In this document: piece after piece, positions 16,860-26,993 of the stretch
Position numbering within the stretch: the stretch's first letter is position 1
How the letters are laid out: every line of letters begins with the position of its first letter
Source of the DNA: Pseudarthrobacter raffinosi
GTDB lineage: Bacteria; Actinomycetota; Actinomycetes; Actinomycetales; Micrococcaceae
Length of the DNA stretch: 64,000 nucleotides
Assembly: GCF_023913735.1 (NCBI RefSeq)
Contig: NZ_JAMXBH010000011.1
Span: 62,001 to 126,000 of the forward strand
Direction: 5' to 3'
The notes under the pieces: model-generated
Seen by the model: only the letters and a program-made list of their open reading frames with translations
Database searches by the model: none
What the model was told of the DNA's origin: nothing
Translations under genes and position numbers: made by a program

Positions 16860-17666
16860 ATGGAACGCACCGTTTCAGCACGTATGGTTTTCAGGACCAT
16901 CGCCGACACGAAGGCAGCCCTGGCCATCGCTGTGGCCAGGAATCCCGGCTATACCTCGTTTGATGAATCCCTGACTGTCACGGCCGACGGTCAGCCGGTT
17001 CCGTTGCAGGAACTCGCGGACCATCATGGCGGCCGCCTGCACTACATGGAGTTCACTGAACCCGCCGAGGTCACCGTTGAGTACTCAGCGACGGTGGCCG
17101 GGCAGGCCGTCCCGGAAGAAGCCACCCTGGCTGAGCTCATCCGCTACGTGCGGCCAAGCCGCTACGCGGAGTCGGACCGGCTCCTGCCCACGGCCTATGC
17201 CGAATTCGGCGGCCTGCACGGTGCCGAGCTGCTCCAGGCCGTGCGGAGTTGGGTCTTCGGGGAATTGCGGTACATCAGCGGGTCCTCCAGGGGCACTGAC
17301 GGCGCCGTGGAAACACTGCTGCACCGCACGGGAGTGTGCCGGGACTTCGCGCACCTGGCCATCGCCCTGCTGCGTTCCAAGGACGTCCCCGCCCGGCTCA
17401 CCGCCGTGTATGCGCCGGGGCTGAGCCCCATGGATTTTCACGCGGTAGCCGAGGCCCATGTCAATGGCGCCTGGCACGTCATCGACCCCACGGGGCTGGC
17501 CCCGCGGGAGTCGATGCTGCGGATCACCGCCGGCCGGGACTCCTCGGACACCGCATTCCTGTCCACAGTGGGCGGGCGCCTCACGCTGAACGAGCTGCGC
17601 GTCAGCGCTGTGGTCAACGGCCAGCTGCCTCCGGAAGATCCGGCCAAGCTGGTCATGCTGGGCTGA
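16860..17666 (+). CDS. Transglutaminase-like protein
   Basis: A 268-residue protein with an N-terminal beta domain (residues 1-100, Bact_transglu_N-like) and a transglutaminase/protease-like core. The Cys-His-Asp triad is readable as C160 (HRTGVCRDFAHL), H194 (MDFHAVAEAHV) and D209 (HVIDPTGLAP). No signal peptide is visible, so it is probably cytoplasmic. ATG 16860 has GGAGATAC just upstream. Proteins of this type may act as peptidases or amidases; the substrate is unknown. Confidence 0.88.
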   Translation: MERTVSARMVFRTIADTKAALAIAVARNPGYTSFDESLTVTADGQPVPLQELADHHGGRLHYMEFTEPAEVTVEYSATVAGQAVPEEATLAELIRYVRPSRYAESDRLLPTAYAEFGGLHGAELLQAVRSWVFGELRYISGSSRGTDGAVETLLHRTGVCRDFAHLAIALLRSKDVPARLTAVYAPGLSPMDFHAVAEAHVNGAWHVIDPTGLAPRESMLRITAGRDSSDTAFLSTVGGRLTLNELRVSAVVNGQLPPEDPAKLVMLG

Positions 17667-17728
17667 GATTCCCGCACGGCCCGGTTACTGGCGGGCAGTT
17701 ACTTCCCGGCCAGATATTTCCCAGGCAG

Positions 17729-18199
17729 TTACTTTGCCGGCCGCGCTCCCACGGAATGCCGGAGTTTCTCGGTCAGTCGCTGGAGTTCCCTCTGCTCGGC
17801 AGCCGTCAGGGCCGGCCCCACCAGGCTGGAGATGTCCCGCACGTGCTCCCGGCCGATCTCCTTCTGGAGGGCGGCCCCTTCCTCGGTGAGCTTCAGCAGC
17901 ACGCCGCGGCCGTCGTCGGGGGCAGCCATCCGGACCACGAGCCCGCGCTTCTCCAGCCTCTCAACCAGCCTGCTGAGGCTCGACTGGCTCAGCAGGACAT
18001 GGTCATTGAGTTCATTGAGCCGGAGCCAGCCGGACGGACACCGGGACAGCGTGAACAGGACGTCGTACTCGTTGATGGCCACCTTTCGGAAGGCAGCTCC
18101 GGCCTGCAGCCTGCGCATGACGGCAACCTGCGCCCGGAACAGGGATTCCCAGGTTTCCGCCGCCAAGCGGATGTGTGATTCGTTTCCGTCGGCAGCCAT
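17729..18199 (-). CDS. MarR-family transcriptional regulator
   Basis: A 156-residue MarR protein: dimerisation helices at both ends and a winged helix in the middle (LRLNELNDHVLLSQSSLSRLVERLEKRGLV, then the wing PDDGRGVLLKLTEEG). The ATG at 18199 overlaps the stop of the LLM oxidoreductase (TGATG), so the two are one transcriptional unit. A candidate operator lies upstream of the oxidoreductase at 19365-19378. A Cys in the second helix (SRCPSG) could serve a redox-sensing role, but a single Cys is weak evidence. Confidence 0.9.
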   Translation of the reverse strand: MAADGNESHIRLAAETWESLFRAQVAVMRRLQAGAAFRKVAINEYDVLFTLSRCPSGWLRLNELNDHVLLSQSSLSRLVERLEKRGLVVRMAAPDDGRGVLLKLTEEGAALQKEIGREHVRDISSLVGPALTAAEQRELQRLTEKLRHSVGARPAK

Positions 18200-19308
18200 C
18201 AGGCCTCCGAAGGGGCAGTCTCAGGCGCCGGTGCAGCCATCAGGGCGGCAACGCGGCCGGCATGCGTGGGCGGATCCGGCACGTGGGCGGGCTTGAGGGC
18301 AGCGTATTCCTTGCGGAGGACCGGGAGGACTTCCTCGCCGAACAGGTCAAGCTGCTCCAGCACTGTCTTCAGGGGCAGGCCTGCGTGGTCGATCAGGAAC
18401 AGCTGGCGCTGGTAGTCGCCGAAGTACTCGCGGAACGTCAGGGTCTTTTCGATGACTTCCTGCGGGCTGCCCACGGTGAGCGGTGTCTGGGAGGTGAAGT
18501 CCTCCAGCGAAGGGCCGTGGCCGTAGACGGGCGCATTGTCGAAGTAGGGCCGGAATTCCTTCACGGCGTCCTGGGAGTTCTTCCGCATAAAGAACTGGCC
18601 GCCGAGGCCCACGATGGCTTGGTCCGCATTGCCGTGACCGTAGTGCTCGTAGCGCTCACGGTAGAGGCTGATCAGCTGCTGGTAGTGCTCCTTGGGCCAG
18701 AAGATGTTGTTCGCGAAGAAGCCGTCGCCGTAGTAGGCGGCCACTTCGGCGATCTGCGGCGTGCGGATGGAGCCGTGCCACACAAAGGGGGCCACGCCGT
18801 CGAGCGGTCGCGGGGTGGAGGTGAAGTTCTGCAGCGGCGTGCGGAACTTGCCGGACCAGTTCACCGTGTCCTCGTCCCACAGCCGGCGCAGCAGGCTGTA
18901 GTTCTCGATGGCCAGTTCCACGCCGTCCTGGATGTTCTTGCCGAACCACGGGTATACCGGAGCGGTGTTGCCGCGGCCCAGGACCAGATCTACGCGGCCG
19001 TCAGCCAGGTGCTGCAGCATGGCGAAGTCTTCGGCGATCTTGACCGGATCGTTGGTGGTGATCAGCGTGGTGGCAGTGGAGAGGGTGATCCGCTCGGTCT
19101 GCGCTGCGATGTACGCGAGCGTGGTGGTGGGCGAGGACGAGAAGAACGGGCGGTTGTGGTGCTCGCCGAGGGCGAAGACATCCATGCCGATTTCCTCGAC
19201 TTTTTTGGCGATCGCCACGGCCGCCTTGATGCGTTCGTTCTCCGTGGGGGTCCGGCCGGTGGTGGGGTCAGTGGTGATGTCACTGACGCTGAATACGCCT
19301 ATCTGCAT
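18199..19308 (-). CDS. LLM-class flavin-dependent oxidoreductase
   Basis: A 369-residue luciferase-like monooxygenase-fold enzyme. FALGEHHNRPFFSSSP after strand 2, the STATTLITTNDP run, and ADGRVDLVLGRGN are typical of the FMN/F420-dependent LLM class. The partner MarR gene, coupled by TGATG, suggests the enzyme is induced by a small hydrophobic or electrophilic compound. The start has GGAAGG seven bases upstream and a promoter at 19350. The flavin source and substrate are not shown by the sequence. Confidence 0.88.
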   Translation of the reverse strand: MQIGVFSVSDITTDPTTGRTPTENERIKAAVAIAKKVEEIGMDVFALGEHHNRPFFSSSPTTTLAYIAAQTERITLSTATTLITTNDPVKIAEDFAMLQHLADGRVDLVLGRGNTAPVYPWFGKNIQDGVELAIENYSLLRRLWDEDTVNWSGKFRTPLQNFTSTPRPLDGVAPFVWHGSIRTPQIAEVAAYYGDGFFANNIFWPKEHYQQLISLYRERYEHYGHGNADQAIVGLGGQFFMRKNSQDAVKEFRPYFDNAPVYGHGPSLEDFTSQTPLTVGSPQEVIEKTLTFREYFGDYQRQLFLIDHAGLPLKTVLEQLDLFGEEVLPVLRKEYAALKPAHVPDPPTHAGRVAALMAAPAPETAPSEA

Positions 19309-19349
19309 GGTGTGCCTTCCGTTTCCTGGGCTTCTCTGAGCTTGCTTCT

Positions 19350-19378
19350 ACTATACCCGATTTTCATGCGTTTGCATG
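19350..19378 (-). promoter_or_regulatory. Promoter and candidate MarR operator of LLM/marR operon
   Basis: On the minus strand TATAGT (19350-19355) is a good -10 box. The palindrome CATGC-N4-GCATG at 19365-19378 covers the spacer and -35 position, as expected for a repressor site of the downstream MarR protein. The -35 sequence itself is weak. Confidence 0.5.
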
Positions 19379-19421
19379 TATCGACGGATATAACGCCTCG
19401 CCGGCGAGAATATTCCAGGTG

Positions 19422-22400
19422 TTACAGGGGGTCGCCCGGAGCGGCACGGCGGCCACTGACGCGGGGCACCATGCCGGTGGTCCAGTCGCGGAACTCGGCA
19501 TCGACGTCGTCGGCTGCCGCAAATTCCGGGCGCTGCTGCATGGCACGGAGCAGTGCTTTTGTCTCCCGCCGTCCCTCCACGAGCCGGTACAGCACGGGAA
19601 CCAGCACCAGGGTCAGCGTTGTGGAAGAAACCAGGCCGCCGATCACCACCACGGCCAGCGGCTGGGAAATGAAGCCGCCGCCCCCGGTCAGGCCAAGCGC
19701 CATGGGTGTCAGGGCGAAAACGGTGGCCAGCGCGGTCATCAGGATGGGGCGGAGCCGCTGCCTGGCGCCATGGGTGATTGCGTCCGCCACGCTCATCCCG
19801 CCGCGGCCGTCCCGTGGCTGCCTGTACTGGTTGATGAGGTCGATGAGCACAATGGCGTTGGTAACCACGATGCCCACAAGCATCAGCATGCCGATCAGCG
19901 ACGGCAGGCCCAGCGGAACGCCCGTGGCCAGCAGCAGGGCCACGGCGCCGGTGGCGGCAAAGGGAACGGACACCAGAAGGATCAGGGGCTGGATCAGCGA
20001 TTTGAAGGTGGCCACCATAATGACGTAGACAATCGCGATCGCGGCGAGGAGCGCCAGGCCCAGCTGCTGGAAGGACTCGGCCTGCTGGGTGGTGGCGCCG
20101 CCGAGTTCGGCGGTGACCCCTGCGGGGAGGCTGACCTCCGTGAGGCGCTTCTGCACCTCCGCGTTCACCGCACCGAGGTTGGAGCCCGACGGCGTGACTG
20201 ACACTTTGGCGGTCCGCTGGCCGTTGCTGGCGGTAATGGAGACCGGCACGTCAACCTGTTCCACTGAGGCGATGCTGCCCAGGGTGACGGGGGCGCCGGA
20301 TGCAGGGAGCGCGATGTTGCGCACGGCGTCAATGCTGGTGAACCGGGTGCCCTTGCCGATCTGGACCGGAAAGTCGTTGGTGTCGATCCGGACCGTGCCG
20401 GCGGGGATGGGGCTGATGGTGGCAGCCAGGACGCCGGCCACCTGTTCCTCGTTCAGTCCGGCCGCGGCGGTCTTGGCCCGGTCAACCTTGACCTGGACCA
20501 CCGGCTGTCTGGCCGCGAGGTTCGTTGCCACCTCGCTGGTCGCCGGCACGCCGGTCATTGCTTCCACCATGGCCTCGCTGGCTGTGCGGAGGTCCTCGGA
20601 CGTTGCCGCCTTGATGGTGATGTCCACCGTGGAGGACGTCCCGAAGCCACCCTGCTGCGTGCCGACGGTAATCTTCCCGGAACCGGCCACCTTGCCCACT
20701 TCGGTCCGGACGGTTTCCTGGAGCTTCGCCTGATTGGCCTTTTCATCCGTCACCACCGTGAACGTGGAGTTGGCGGCGCCGGAGGACGTCAGGGCGGCAA
20801 AACCTGCCTGCGCGTTTCCGGAGGTGAGCTGGACATTCCTGACACCCTCGATGCCGCGGAGGACGTCCTCGACCTTGATGGCGGCTGCGCTGGTGTCGGC
20901 CAGGCTTGTGCCCGCTGGCATCAGTTGGCGGACAGTCAGGCTGTTCTGGCCGGAATCGCCGAGGAGGTTGGTGGACAGCAGCGGCGTCATGGCGGCCGTG
21001 GCGCCGAGTACCAGCACGGCGGCGACGAGGGTCAGCACCGGGTGCTTCTGGGTCTTGCTGAGGACGGGCAGGTAGGCACGCTGCAGCCGGCTTTTCTGTT
21101 CGGCTTCCTGGGCCTGGGCACGGGCGGCGGCAGTAGCCCGGGCGGCAGCTTCGCGGGCAGCGGGCGAACCAGCGGCGGGAGAACCGGCGGGGGCGGAACC
21201 GGCGGGGCTTTTGAGGAACCAGTAGGCCAGGACCGGAACGATGGTCAGCGATACCAGCAGGGATGCCAGCAGCGCCATGGTGACTGTCAGGGCGAACGGC
21301 CGGAAGAGTTCGCCGGCGAGCTCGCTCACGAAGGCAATGGGCAGGAAGACCGCCACAGTGGTCAAGGTGGAGGCGGTGATTGCGCCGGCCACCTCCCGGA
21401 TTGCGGTGAGGATCGCGGGGACTTTCTCCTCCCCGTAGCTGAGGTGGCGTTTGATGTTTTCGATCACCACAATCGAGTCGTCCACCACCCGGCCGATCGC
21501 AATGGTCAGCGCGCCCAGGGTCAGGATGTTCAGTGAATAGCCCGTCGCGGACAGGCCAATGAAGGTGATCAGCAGCGACAGCGGAATGGAGACCGCGGTA
21601 ACAAGGGTGGAGCGGGCTGACATCAGGAAGACAAGGATGACGGCGACGGCGAAGCCCAGCCCGAGGAGGCCCTCCGTGGTGAGGTCCTTGATGGACTTCT
21701 CGATGAACGGGGCCTGGTCGAACACCGCCGTGAACTTTGCGTTGGACCCCAGCTCGGCCTCCAGGGCCGCCAACGAGTCGTTCACGGCGTGGGAGATTCC
21801 CACGGTGTCGCCGTCGGGCTTCTTGGTCACGGAGACGGCCAGTGTTTCCTGGCCGTTGGTCCGGGTGATGGAGGTCCGTTCGTCATCCTGCAGGCTAACG
21901 TCGGCTACCGTGCCGATGGTCGCGGCATCCTTGGCTCCGCCCACGGGTAGCGCCTTGATGGCGTCCAGGGAATCCACCGGGCTGCCGATCTGGAGGGATA
22001 GCGTCTTGCCCTGCTCCTGGATGGTCCCGGCCGGGATCAGCGCGCCGTTGTTGGAGAGGGCGTTCCGGATGGACTCGATCGTGGTGCCCTTGGCGGCCAT
22101 CGCCTCGGGCCGGGGGAGGATCTCGATGTGCTGGGTGGCGCCGCCGGTCACGTCGGCTCCCCGGACGCCGTCGATCTTCTGGAGCCGGGGAACGGAGAGG
22201 CGTGCCAGGTCGGCGTTGAGTTCGCTGAGGGGCTTGTCCGAGGACACTGCCAGGAACACGATGGGGAAGTCGCTGATGCTGCCCGCGATGGCCTGCGGCT
22301 GCACGTCCTCCGGCAGGGAGCGTTTGGCGTTGGAGATGGCGCGGTCGATCTGGTTCCGGGCGCGGTCGAGGTTTGTCCCGTAGGTGAACACCATGGAGAT

Positions 22401-22673
22401 CTGCGAGACGCCGTTGCGTGACGTCGAGGAGGTGGACTCCAGGCCTTCGACGCCGTTCAGGGCGGTTTCGAGCGGTGCGCTGACCTGCTTGTCCACCACT
22501 TCGGGCGAGGCGCCGGACATGGCGGAGAGGACGGTGATCTGCGGGAACTCAATGGAGGGGATGAGTTCCTGTTTCAGCGATGACATGGTGATCACGCCGA
22601 ACACCGTCGCGAAGACGGTGATCAGCGCGATCAGCGCCCGGTTTGCCAATGAAAGTTGTGCCAGCCGGAACAT
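19422..22673 (-). CDS. RND-family efflux transporter (HAE1/AcrB-like)
   Basis: A 1083-residue resistance-nodulation-division transporter with two halves, each a membrane helix, a large periplasmic-type porter domain and five further helices. RVVDDSIVVIENIKRH in helix 4 has the paired acidic residues used for proton relay in AcrB-type pumps. No membrane-fusion or outer-membrane partner is encoded nearby, as expected in a Gram-positive, where such pumps act alone or with lipid export (SwrC-like). ATG 22673 has GGAGAG upstream. An Ala-rich insertion of about 40 residues follows the helix ending VLAYWFLKS. The substrate is unknown. Confidence 0.93.
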   Translation of the reverse strand: MFRLAQLSLANRALIALITVFATVFGVITMSSLKQELIPSIEFPQITVLSAMSGASPEVVDKQVSAPLETALNGVEGLESTSSTSRNGVSQISMVFTYGTNLDRARNQIDRAISNAKRSLPEDVQPQAIAGSISDFPIVFLAVSSDKPLSELNADLARLSVPRLQKIDGVRGADVTGGATQHIEILPRPEAMAAKGTTIESIRNALSNNGALIPAGTIQEQGKTLSLQIGSPVDSLDAIKALPVGGAKDAATIGTVADVSLQDDERTSITRTNGQETLAVSVTKKPDGDTVGISHAVNDSLAALEAELGSNAKFTAVFDQAPFIEKSIKDLTTEGLLGLGFAVAVILVFLMSARSTLVTAVSIPLSLLITFIGLSATGYSLNILTLGALTIAIGRVVDDSIVVIENIKRHLSYGEEKVPAILTAIREVAGAITASTLTTVAVFLPIAFVSELAGELFRPFALTVTMALLASLLVSLTIVPVLAYWFLKSPAGSAPAGSPAAGSPAAREAAARATAAARAQAQEAEQKSRLQRAYLPVLSKTQKHPVLTLVAAVLVLGATAAMTPLLSTNLLGDSGQNSLTVRQLMPAGTSLADTSAAAIKVEDVLRGIEGVRNVQLTSGNAQAGFAALTSSGAANSTFTVVTDEKANQAKLQETVRTEVGKVAGSGKITVGTQQGGFGTSSTVDITIKAATSEDLRTASEAMVEAMTGVPATSEVATNLAARQPVVQVKVDRAKTAAAGLNEEQVAGVLAATISPIPAGTVRIDTNDFPVQIGKGTRFTSIDAVRNIALPASGAPVTLGSIASVEQVDVPVSITASNGQRTAKVSVTPSGSNLGAVNAEVQKRLTEVSLPAGVTAELGGATTQQAESFQQLGLALLAAIAIVYVIMVATFKSLIQPLILLVSVPFAATGAVALLLATGVPLGLPSLIGMLMLVGIVVTNAIVLIDLINQYRQPRDGRGGMSVADAITHGARQRLRPILMTALATVFALTPMALGLTGGGGFISQPLAVVVIGGLVSSTTLTLVLVPVLYRLVEGRRETKALLRAMQQRPEFAAADDVDAEFRDWTTGMVPRVSGRRAAPGDPL

Positions 22674-22718
22674 CGCGGGTCTCTCCTGTGGGGTTGACGT
22701 ACTCCTGCGGACCGGACC

Positions 22719-22796
22719 GGACCGTCCAGCCGGGCCTGAGGCCCGGACCGTCCAGCCGGGCCTGAGGCCCGGACCGTCCAGCCCGGCCTGACGCCC
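22719..22796. repeat. Three tandem 26-bp repeats, each with a hairpin
   Basis: The unit at 22719-22744 is repeated exactly at 22745-22770 and with two changes at 22771-22796. Each unit contains GGGCC-TGA-GGCCC (or a close form), a strong short hairpin. The array fills most of the gap between mqo and the RND gene, both on the minus strand, so it lies 3' of mqo and 5' of the pump. Confidence 0.75.
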
Positions 22797-22812
22797 GGCG
22801 GGCGGCCGGACG

Positions 22813-24315
22813 TCAGTGGTTGGCGGAAACGCTCTCCAGCTGCAGTGCCTTGGCCGTTGCCGTTTCGAGTTCGGCAGCAAGTTCCGGATTCTCATCCAGC
22901 TTCACGCCGTAGCCCGGCATCATGTCCTTGAGCTTGCCCTGCCAGCCCTTGAAGTTCTTCGGGAAGGACTTCTGCAGCAGTTCAATCATGATGGGCACCG
23001 CTGTGGACGCGCCGGGCGAGGCGCCCAGCAGCGCACCGATGGTGCCGTCACGGCCGGCGATGACTTCCGTGCCGAACTGCAGCACGCCGCCGCGCTTCGG
23101 GTCTTTTTTGATGATCTGCACACGCTGGCCGGCGGTGATCAGCTCCCAGTCGCCGTCCTTGGCTTCGGGGTAGTACTCGCGCAGCGCATCCACCTTGTCC
23201 CCGTGGCGCTTGGCAACTTCCTTGACGAGGTACGCGGTGAGGTCCATGTTGTCCTTGGCGACTGCAAGCATCGGGATGATGTTGCTGGGCCGGATGGACA
23301 ACGGCAGGTCAAGGTACGAGCCGTTCTTCAAGAAATTGGTGGAGAAGCCGGCATAGGGGCCGAACAGGAGGGAACGCTTCCCGTCGACGTACCGGGTGTC
23401 AAGGTGCGGGACCGACATGGGCGGCGCGCCCACCGAAGCTTGGCCATATACCTTGGCGCTGTGCTGGGCGGCAAGTTTCTCGTCGGTGCAGCGGAAGAAC
23501 TGGCCGGACACGGGGAATCCGCCAAAGCCCTTGCTCTCCGGGATGCCGGAGGCCTGGAGGAGGTGCAGTGCGCCGCCGCCGGCGCCCACAAACACAAACT
23601 TGGCGTGGATCTTGCCGTGTTCCCCGGAAGCCGGGTGCTTGATCGAAAGGTCCCAGCCGCCGTCGGACGCCTTGGAGATGCCGCTGACGTCATGGCCGTA
23701 ATTGATTTCGACGCCGTTGTTCCCGAGGTAGGTGGTGAGCTCACGGGTCAGTGCCCCGAAGTCGACGTCGGTCCCCTCGGTTGCCCGGGTGGCGGCGATA
23801 CGCTGCTTCGCGTCGCGGCCCTTGACGATCAGCGGCGCCCATTTGGCGATCTGGGCCTGGTCCTCGGAGTACTCCATGCTGCGGAACAGCGTGTGGGGCT
23901 TGAGCGCTTCGTAGCGGGTCTTGAGGAATTTGGTGTTGTCCTCGCCGATGACAAAGCTCATGTGCGGGACGGTGTTGATGAAGCCCTTCGGCGAGCCGAT
24001 CAGGGATTCTTCCACAAGATGGGACCAGAACTGGCGGGACAGCTGGAACTGTTCGTTGATGAGCAGGGCCTTGGCCGGGTTCACCGAGCCGTCTTTGGCT
24101 GCGGGGGAGTAGTTGAGCTCGCACAGGGCGGCATGGCCCGTTCCGGCGTTGTTCCAGGGGTCGGAGCTTTCCAGCCCGGGCTGATCCAGGCGTTCGAACA
24201 GGGAGATGGTCCAGTTCGGTTCAAGCTGCTTGATGAATGCCCCGAGCGTGGCGCTCATGATGCCGCCGCCAATCAGTACGACGTCGGCATGTTGGGTCTT
24301 GGATATGAAGGTCAC
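22813..24315 (-). CDS. mqo: Malate:quinone oxidoreductase
   Basis: A 500-residue membrane-associated flavoenzyme oxidising malate to oxaloacetate with quinone as acceptor. [16 protein letters not shown] is the FAD-binding N-terminus; [20 protein letters not shown] is a hallmark Mqo block, and [14 protein letters not shown] and [10 protein letters not shown] near the end are also conserved. The start is GTG 24315 with GGAG eight bases upstream. It is a typical TCA-cycle enzyme of Arthrobacter and Corynebacterium. It stands as a single gene between a lipoprotein and the RND pump. Confidence 0.96.
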   Translation of the reverse strand: MTFISKTQHADVVLIGGGIMSATLGAFIKQLEPNWTISLFERLDQPGLESSDPWNNAGTGHAALCELNYSPAAKDGSVNPAKALLINEQFQLSRQFWSHLVEESLIGSPKGFINTVPHMSFVIGEDNTKFLKTRYEALKPHTLFRSMEYSEDQAQIAKWAPLIVKGRDAKQRIAATRATEGTDVDFGALTRELTTYLGNNGVEINYGHDVSGISKASDGGWDLSIKHPASGEHGKIHAKFVFVGAGGGALHLLQASGIPESKGFGGFPVSGQFFRCTDEKLAAQHSAKVYGQASVGAPPMSVPHLDTRYVDGKRSLLFGPYAGFSTNFLKNGSYLDLPLSIRPSNIIPMLAVAKDNMDLTAYLVKEVAKRHGDKVDALREYYPEAKDGDWELITAGQRVQIIKKDPKRGGVLQFGTEVIAGRDGTIGALLGASPGASTAVPIMIELLQKSFPKNFKGWQGKLKDMMPGYGVKLDENPELAAELETATAKALQLESVSANH

Positions 24316-24394
24316 AATCAGTCTCCGATAGCAGCGGCTCTGGCTGTCAAAGAATATCCCCGGGCGGCCCGCATACTGAAATTGGGCCGGGCCG

Positions 24395-26068
24395 TCAAGG
24401 CTTTAGCTGTACCTTTGTGAAAACTTCACTCAGTACCGGGGACGCCGGGTAGCTGCTGACGCGGTCCGAGAGTGCGAGCGCCGAGATGGGGAAGGCGATG
24501 GGAACTGCCGGCACGGTGGCCGCGATCTGGGCGTTGATGGTGTGGTACTGCTCGTCGCGTTCCTTGCCGGCAGGGAGGCCGCGGGCGCGGTTGATCTTGG
24601 AAAAGACCTGCGGGTCCTGGTAGCCGAATTCGCCGTTCTTTTCGCCGAACAGCGGGCCCACAAAGTTATCGGCATCGGCATACGCGCCATTCCAGCCGAG
24701 CAGGTGGAGCCCGTGGTCCCCGGGTGACTGCACTTTCTGGAGATAGCCTTCGGACCAGTCCACCGGGACAGGCTTAATGTTGAACCCGACGGCGGTCAGT
24801 TGCCTGCTGATTTCGGCGTAGATTTTCTCCGGCGTGGGCAGATACGGGCGGGTGGCGTTAAGCGGATAGTAGAACCTGAGCTCTTCCCCGGTGTAGCCGG
24901 CCTCGGTCAGATAGGCCTTGGCCTTGACAGGATCGTGGCCCAGTGCGGGAGCGTCATTATTGAAACCGCTGATCTTCGGAGGAACGAATTGTGAGGCCTT
25001 GGCGGTGTTGTCGATGAAGAACTTGCGGATCAGGGTTTCCTTATCGATGGCCAGCTCAATGGCCTGCCGCACTTTTTCGTTCTGCAGGACCGGAATTTCC
25101 TGGTTGATGCCCAGGTACATCACCGAGAAGGGATCACGCTGGACGATCTGCATGCCCCGCTTGACCAGCTGATCGAAGTTGCCCACCGTGACGGCGTCGT
25201 AGCCGTCGATCTTGCCGTCCAGGAGGGCCTGAAGCCGCGTCTGGGGGTGGTCGTACGTGACGAAATTAATGGTGGAGATCTGCCCGCGGTCACCCCAGTA
25301 GTTTTTGTGGCTGATGAGCCGGACTCTCGCCTCGTCCCAGGCGGCCAGGCTGAACGGTCCTGTGCCGACGGGGTTGGTGGCGAACCGGGAGACCGGGTTT
25401 CCGCCACGGGTCTGATCCAGGACATCCGCCGTGCCCGCCGTCAGGGCGGCCGGGGATGCGATGGCGAACGCCGGCAGGGTGAGCGCCTGGAGGAACGCAG
25501 TGAAGCGCTGGGTCAGGTCGATCCGGACAGTGTCAGCGGAAAGGGCCGTGCAGCTCTTGAAAATGGAGAGCGCAGCGTCCTCGGAATGTGCCTTGAACAC
25601 GCTCTTGAACGAGCTTCCCGGCGCTTGCCGCCGCAGTTCCGCCGAGAAGGCGAACCAGCGGTTGAAATTGGCACACACGGCGTCGGCGTTGAAGGGCATG
25701 CCGTCCTGGAACGAGACGCCGCTGCGGAGTTTGAACGTGTACGAGCGGCCTTCGTTTTCTTCGGACCATTCCGTTGCCAGCAGCGGCGTGGGCTTGCCCG
25801 TGGTCTGGTCCACACCCACCAGGCCTTCGAGGATCTGCCGGGTGATCCGGTAGCTTTCCACATCGTTCGAGAGCGCGGGGTCCAGGCCGAGGGGCTGGGA
25901 CGCCGTGCCGAACGTGAACGTTTCGGTGGGTTCAGCGCCGGCGGGCGCCGTCGAAGGAGACGTTGCCGAGGGCGAAGGCGGTGGGTTGCCGGTACAGGAG
26001 GTCAGGCCTAACGCCATAAAAACGGCGCCGGTCTTGATGACCGTTCGCCGCGAAGTACTGCTGGGCAC
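24395..26068 (-). CDS. Extracellular peptide-type solute-binding lipoprotein (SBP family 5)
   Basis: A 557-residue ABC substrate-binding protein of family 5 (oligopeptide/nickel type). The N-terminus has a Tat-like SRRTVIK motif followed by a hydrophobic run and the lipobox LTSC, so it may be a Tat-exported lipoprotein. [30 protein letters not shown] is the signature region. GTG 26068 was chosen because AGAGGTGAT precedes it; an upstream GTG at 26125 is in frame but lacks a site. No permease or ATPase genes adjoin it, so it works with components encoded elsewhere or as an orphan receptor. Confidence 0.9.
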   Translation of the reverse strand: MPSSTSRRTVIKTGAVFMALGLTSCTGNPPPSPSATSPSTAPAGAEPTETFTFGTASQPLGLDPALSNDVESYRITRQILEGLVGVDQTTGKPTPLLATEWSEENEGRSYTFKLRSGVSFQDGMPFNADAVCANFNRWFAFSAELRRQAPGSSFKSVFKAHSEDAALSIFKSCTALSADTVRIDLTQRFTAFLQALTLPAFAIASPAALTAGTADVLDQTRGGNPVSRFATNPVGTGPFSLAAWDEARVRLISHKNYWGDRGQISTINFVTYDHPQTRLQALLDGKIDGYDAVTVGNFDQLVKRGMQIVQRDPFSVMYLGINQEIPVLQNEKVRQAIELAIDKETLIRKFFIDNTAKASQFVPPKISGFNNDAPALGHDPVKAKAYLTEAGYTGEELRFYYPLNATRPYLPTPEKIYAEISRQLTAVGFNIKPVPVDWSEGYLQKVQSPGDHGLHLLGWNGAYADADNFVGPLFGEKNGEFGYQDPQVFSKINRARGLPAGKERDEQYHTINAQIAATVPAVPIAFPISALALSDRVSSYPASPVLSEVFTKVQLKP

Positions 26069-26163
26069 TCGTCTATCACCTCTGGCTGCTTCCGGCCGGC
26101 GCCGCGGACTGCGGGCCAAGGACACAGTCTAGTTGACACACCCCGGTGCTCCCTGGACACACG

Positions 26164-26199
26164 CCAGAGGCCTGTTCCGGCTGCGGAACAGGCCTCTGG
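26164..26199. terminator. Strong hairpin 3' of fasciclin gene
   Basis: A perfect 16-bp stem, CCAGAGGCCTGTTCCG, with a 4-nt loop, 14 bp past the fasciclin stop. There is no T-run, as is common for actinobacterial terminators. Confidence 0.75.
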
Positions 26200-26213
26200 G
26201 CTTGAAAGCCGGA

Positions 26214-26885
26214 CTACTTGGGCATCAGCACCGAGTCGATCAGGTAAACGGTGGCGTTCTTGGTCTGGACGCCGCCGCAGATCACGCTGGCGCCATCAAC
26301 CATGAGGGCATCCTTGCTGCCGGTCACGGTGACCGATCCGCCCTGGACCGTGGCGTGTGTGCCGGCGATCTTGTCAGGGGTGATCTGGCCGGGGACCACG
26401 TGGTAGGTCAGGATCTTGCTCAGCAGGGCGTCGTCCGTCTTGAGCGTTTCGATGGTGGCGGCATCGATCTTGGCGAAGGCGTCATCCACCGGAGCGAAGA
26501 CCGTGAATTCGCCGCCGTTAAGGGTGTCAACCAGGTCAACCTTCGGGTTCAGCTTGCCGGAGACAGCTGCCGTGAGGGTGGTCAGGATGGGGTTGTTGGA
26601 TGCCGCGACCGCTACCGGGTCAAGGGCCATCCCGGCAACCGAGCCTGCCCCGGTGGGGACCTTCTCTGCGTAGCCGGCGCAGCCTGCGCCAACGAGGTTT
26701 GCGGCCGGATCCATGGCAGCAGCACTGGCGGACGGTGACGGGGCCATCTTCGTTTCTGACGGTGCGGCGGCCGGAGCGGAGGAGCTCGGGGTTGTGGTTG
26801 CTGTTCCACCGCAGGCGGTAAGGCTCAGCAGGGCTGCAGCTGCAACGCCTGCGACGGTGAAGGATGTGCGCTTGAATGACTGCAT
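26214..26885 (-). CDS. Fasciclin-domain lipoprotein
   Basis: A 223-residue secreted lipoprotein: signal peptide with lipobox LTAC, a Ser/Ala/Pro-rich linker and one fasciclin (FAS1) domain from about residue 90. The conserved H1/H2 boxes are seen as [17 protein letters not shown] and [11 protein letters not shown], with the C-terminal [11 protein letters not shown]. It is related to mycobacterial MPT70/MPT83. Two Cys pairs (AGCAGY and VICGG) could form a disulfide. A SigK-like promoter lies upstream at 26994-27021, which fits MPT70/83-type control, although sigK and rskA are not in the window. Confidence 0.92.
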   Translation of the reverse strand: MQSFKRTSFTVAGVAAAALLSLTACGGTATTTPSSSAPAAAPSETKMAPSPSASAAAMDPAANLVGAGCAGYAEKVPTGAGSVAGMALDPVAVAASNNPILTTLTAAVSGKLNPKVDLVDTLNGGEFTVFAPVDDAFAKIDAATIETLKTDDALLSKILTYHVVPGQITPDKIAGTHATVQGGSVTVTGSKDALMVDGASVICGGVQTKNATVYLIDSVLMPK

Positions 26886-26993
26886 TTCGGTTCTCCTTGT
26901 TTGTGCCGATTTCTTGCCTGCGGCAGACGTTGTGCCTGCCGCGTGGCCTTTTCCGACTGTTGGGCACCTGCCCTTGGCTGGTGTCTCAATGGG

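Noticed and set aside
22674..22895. N-terminal extension of the RND pump through the tandem repeats
   Set aside because: The extension would encode Gly/Arg/Pro repeats from the 26-bp array and overlap mqo; MFRLAQLSLANRALI with GGAGAG upstream is the normal RND start.
22816..24420. A 534-codon open frame antisense to mqo
   Set aside because: It lies fully over the conserved mqo gene, with no protein features.
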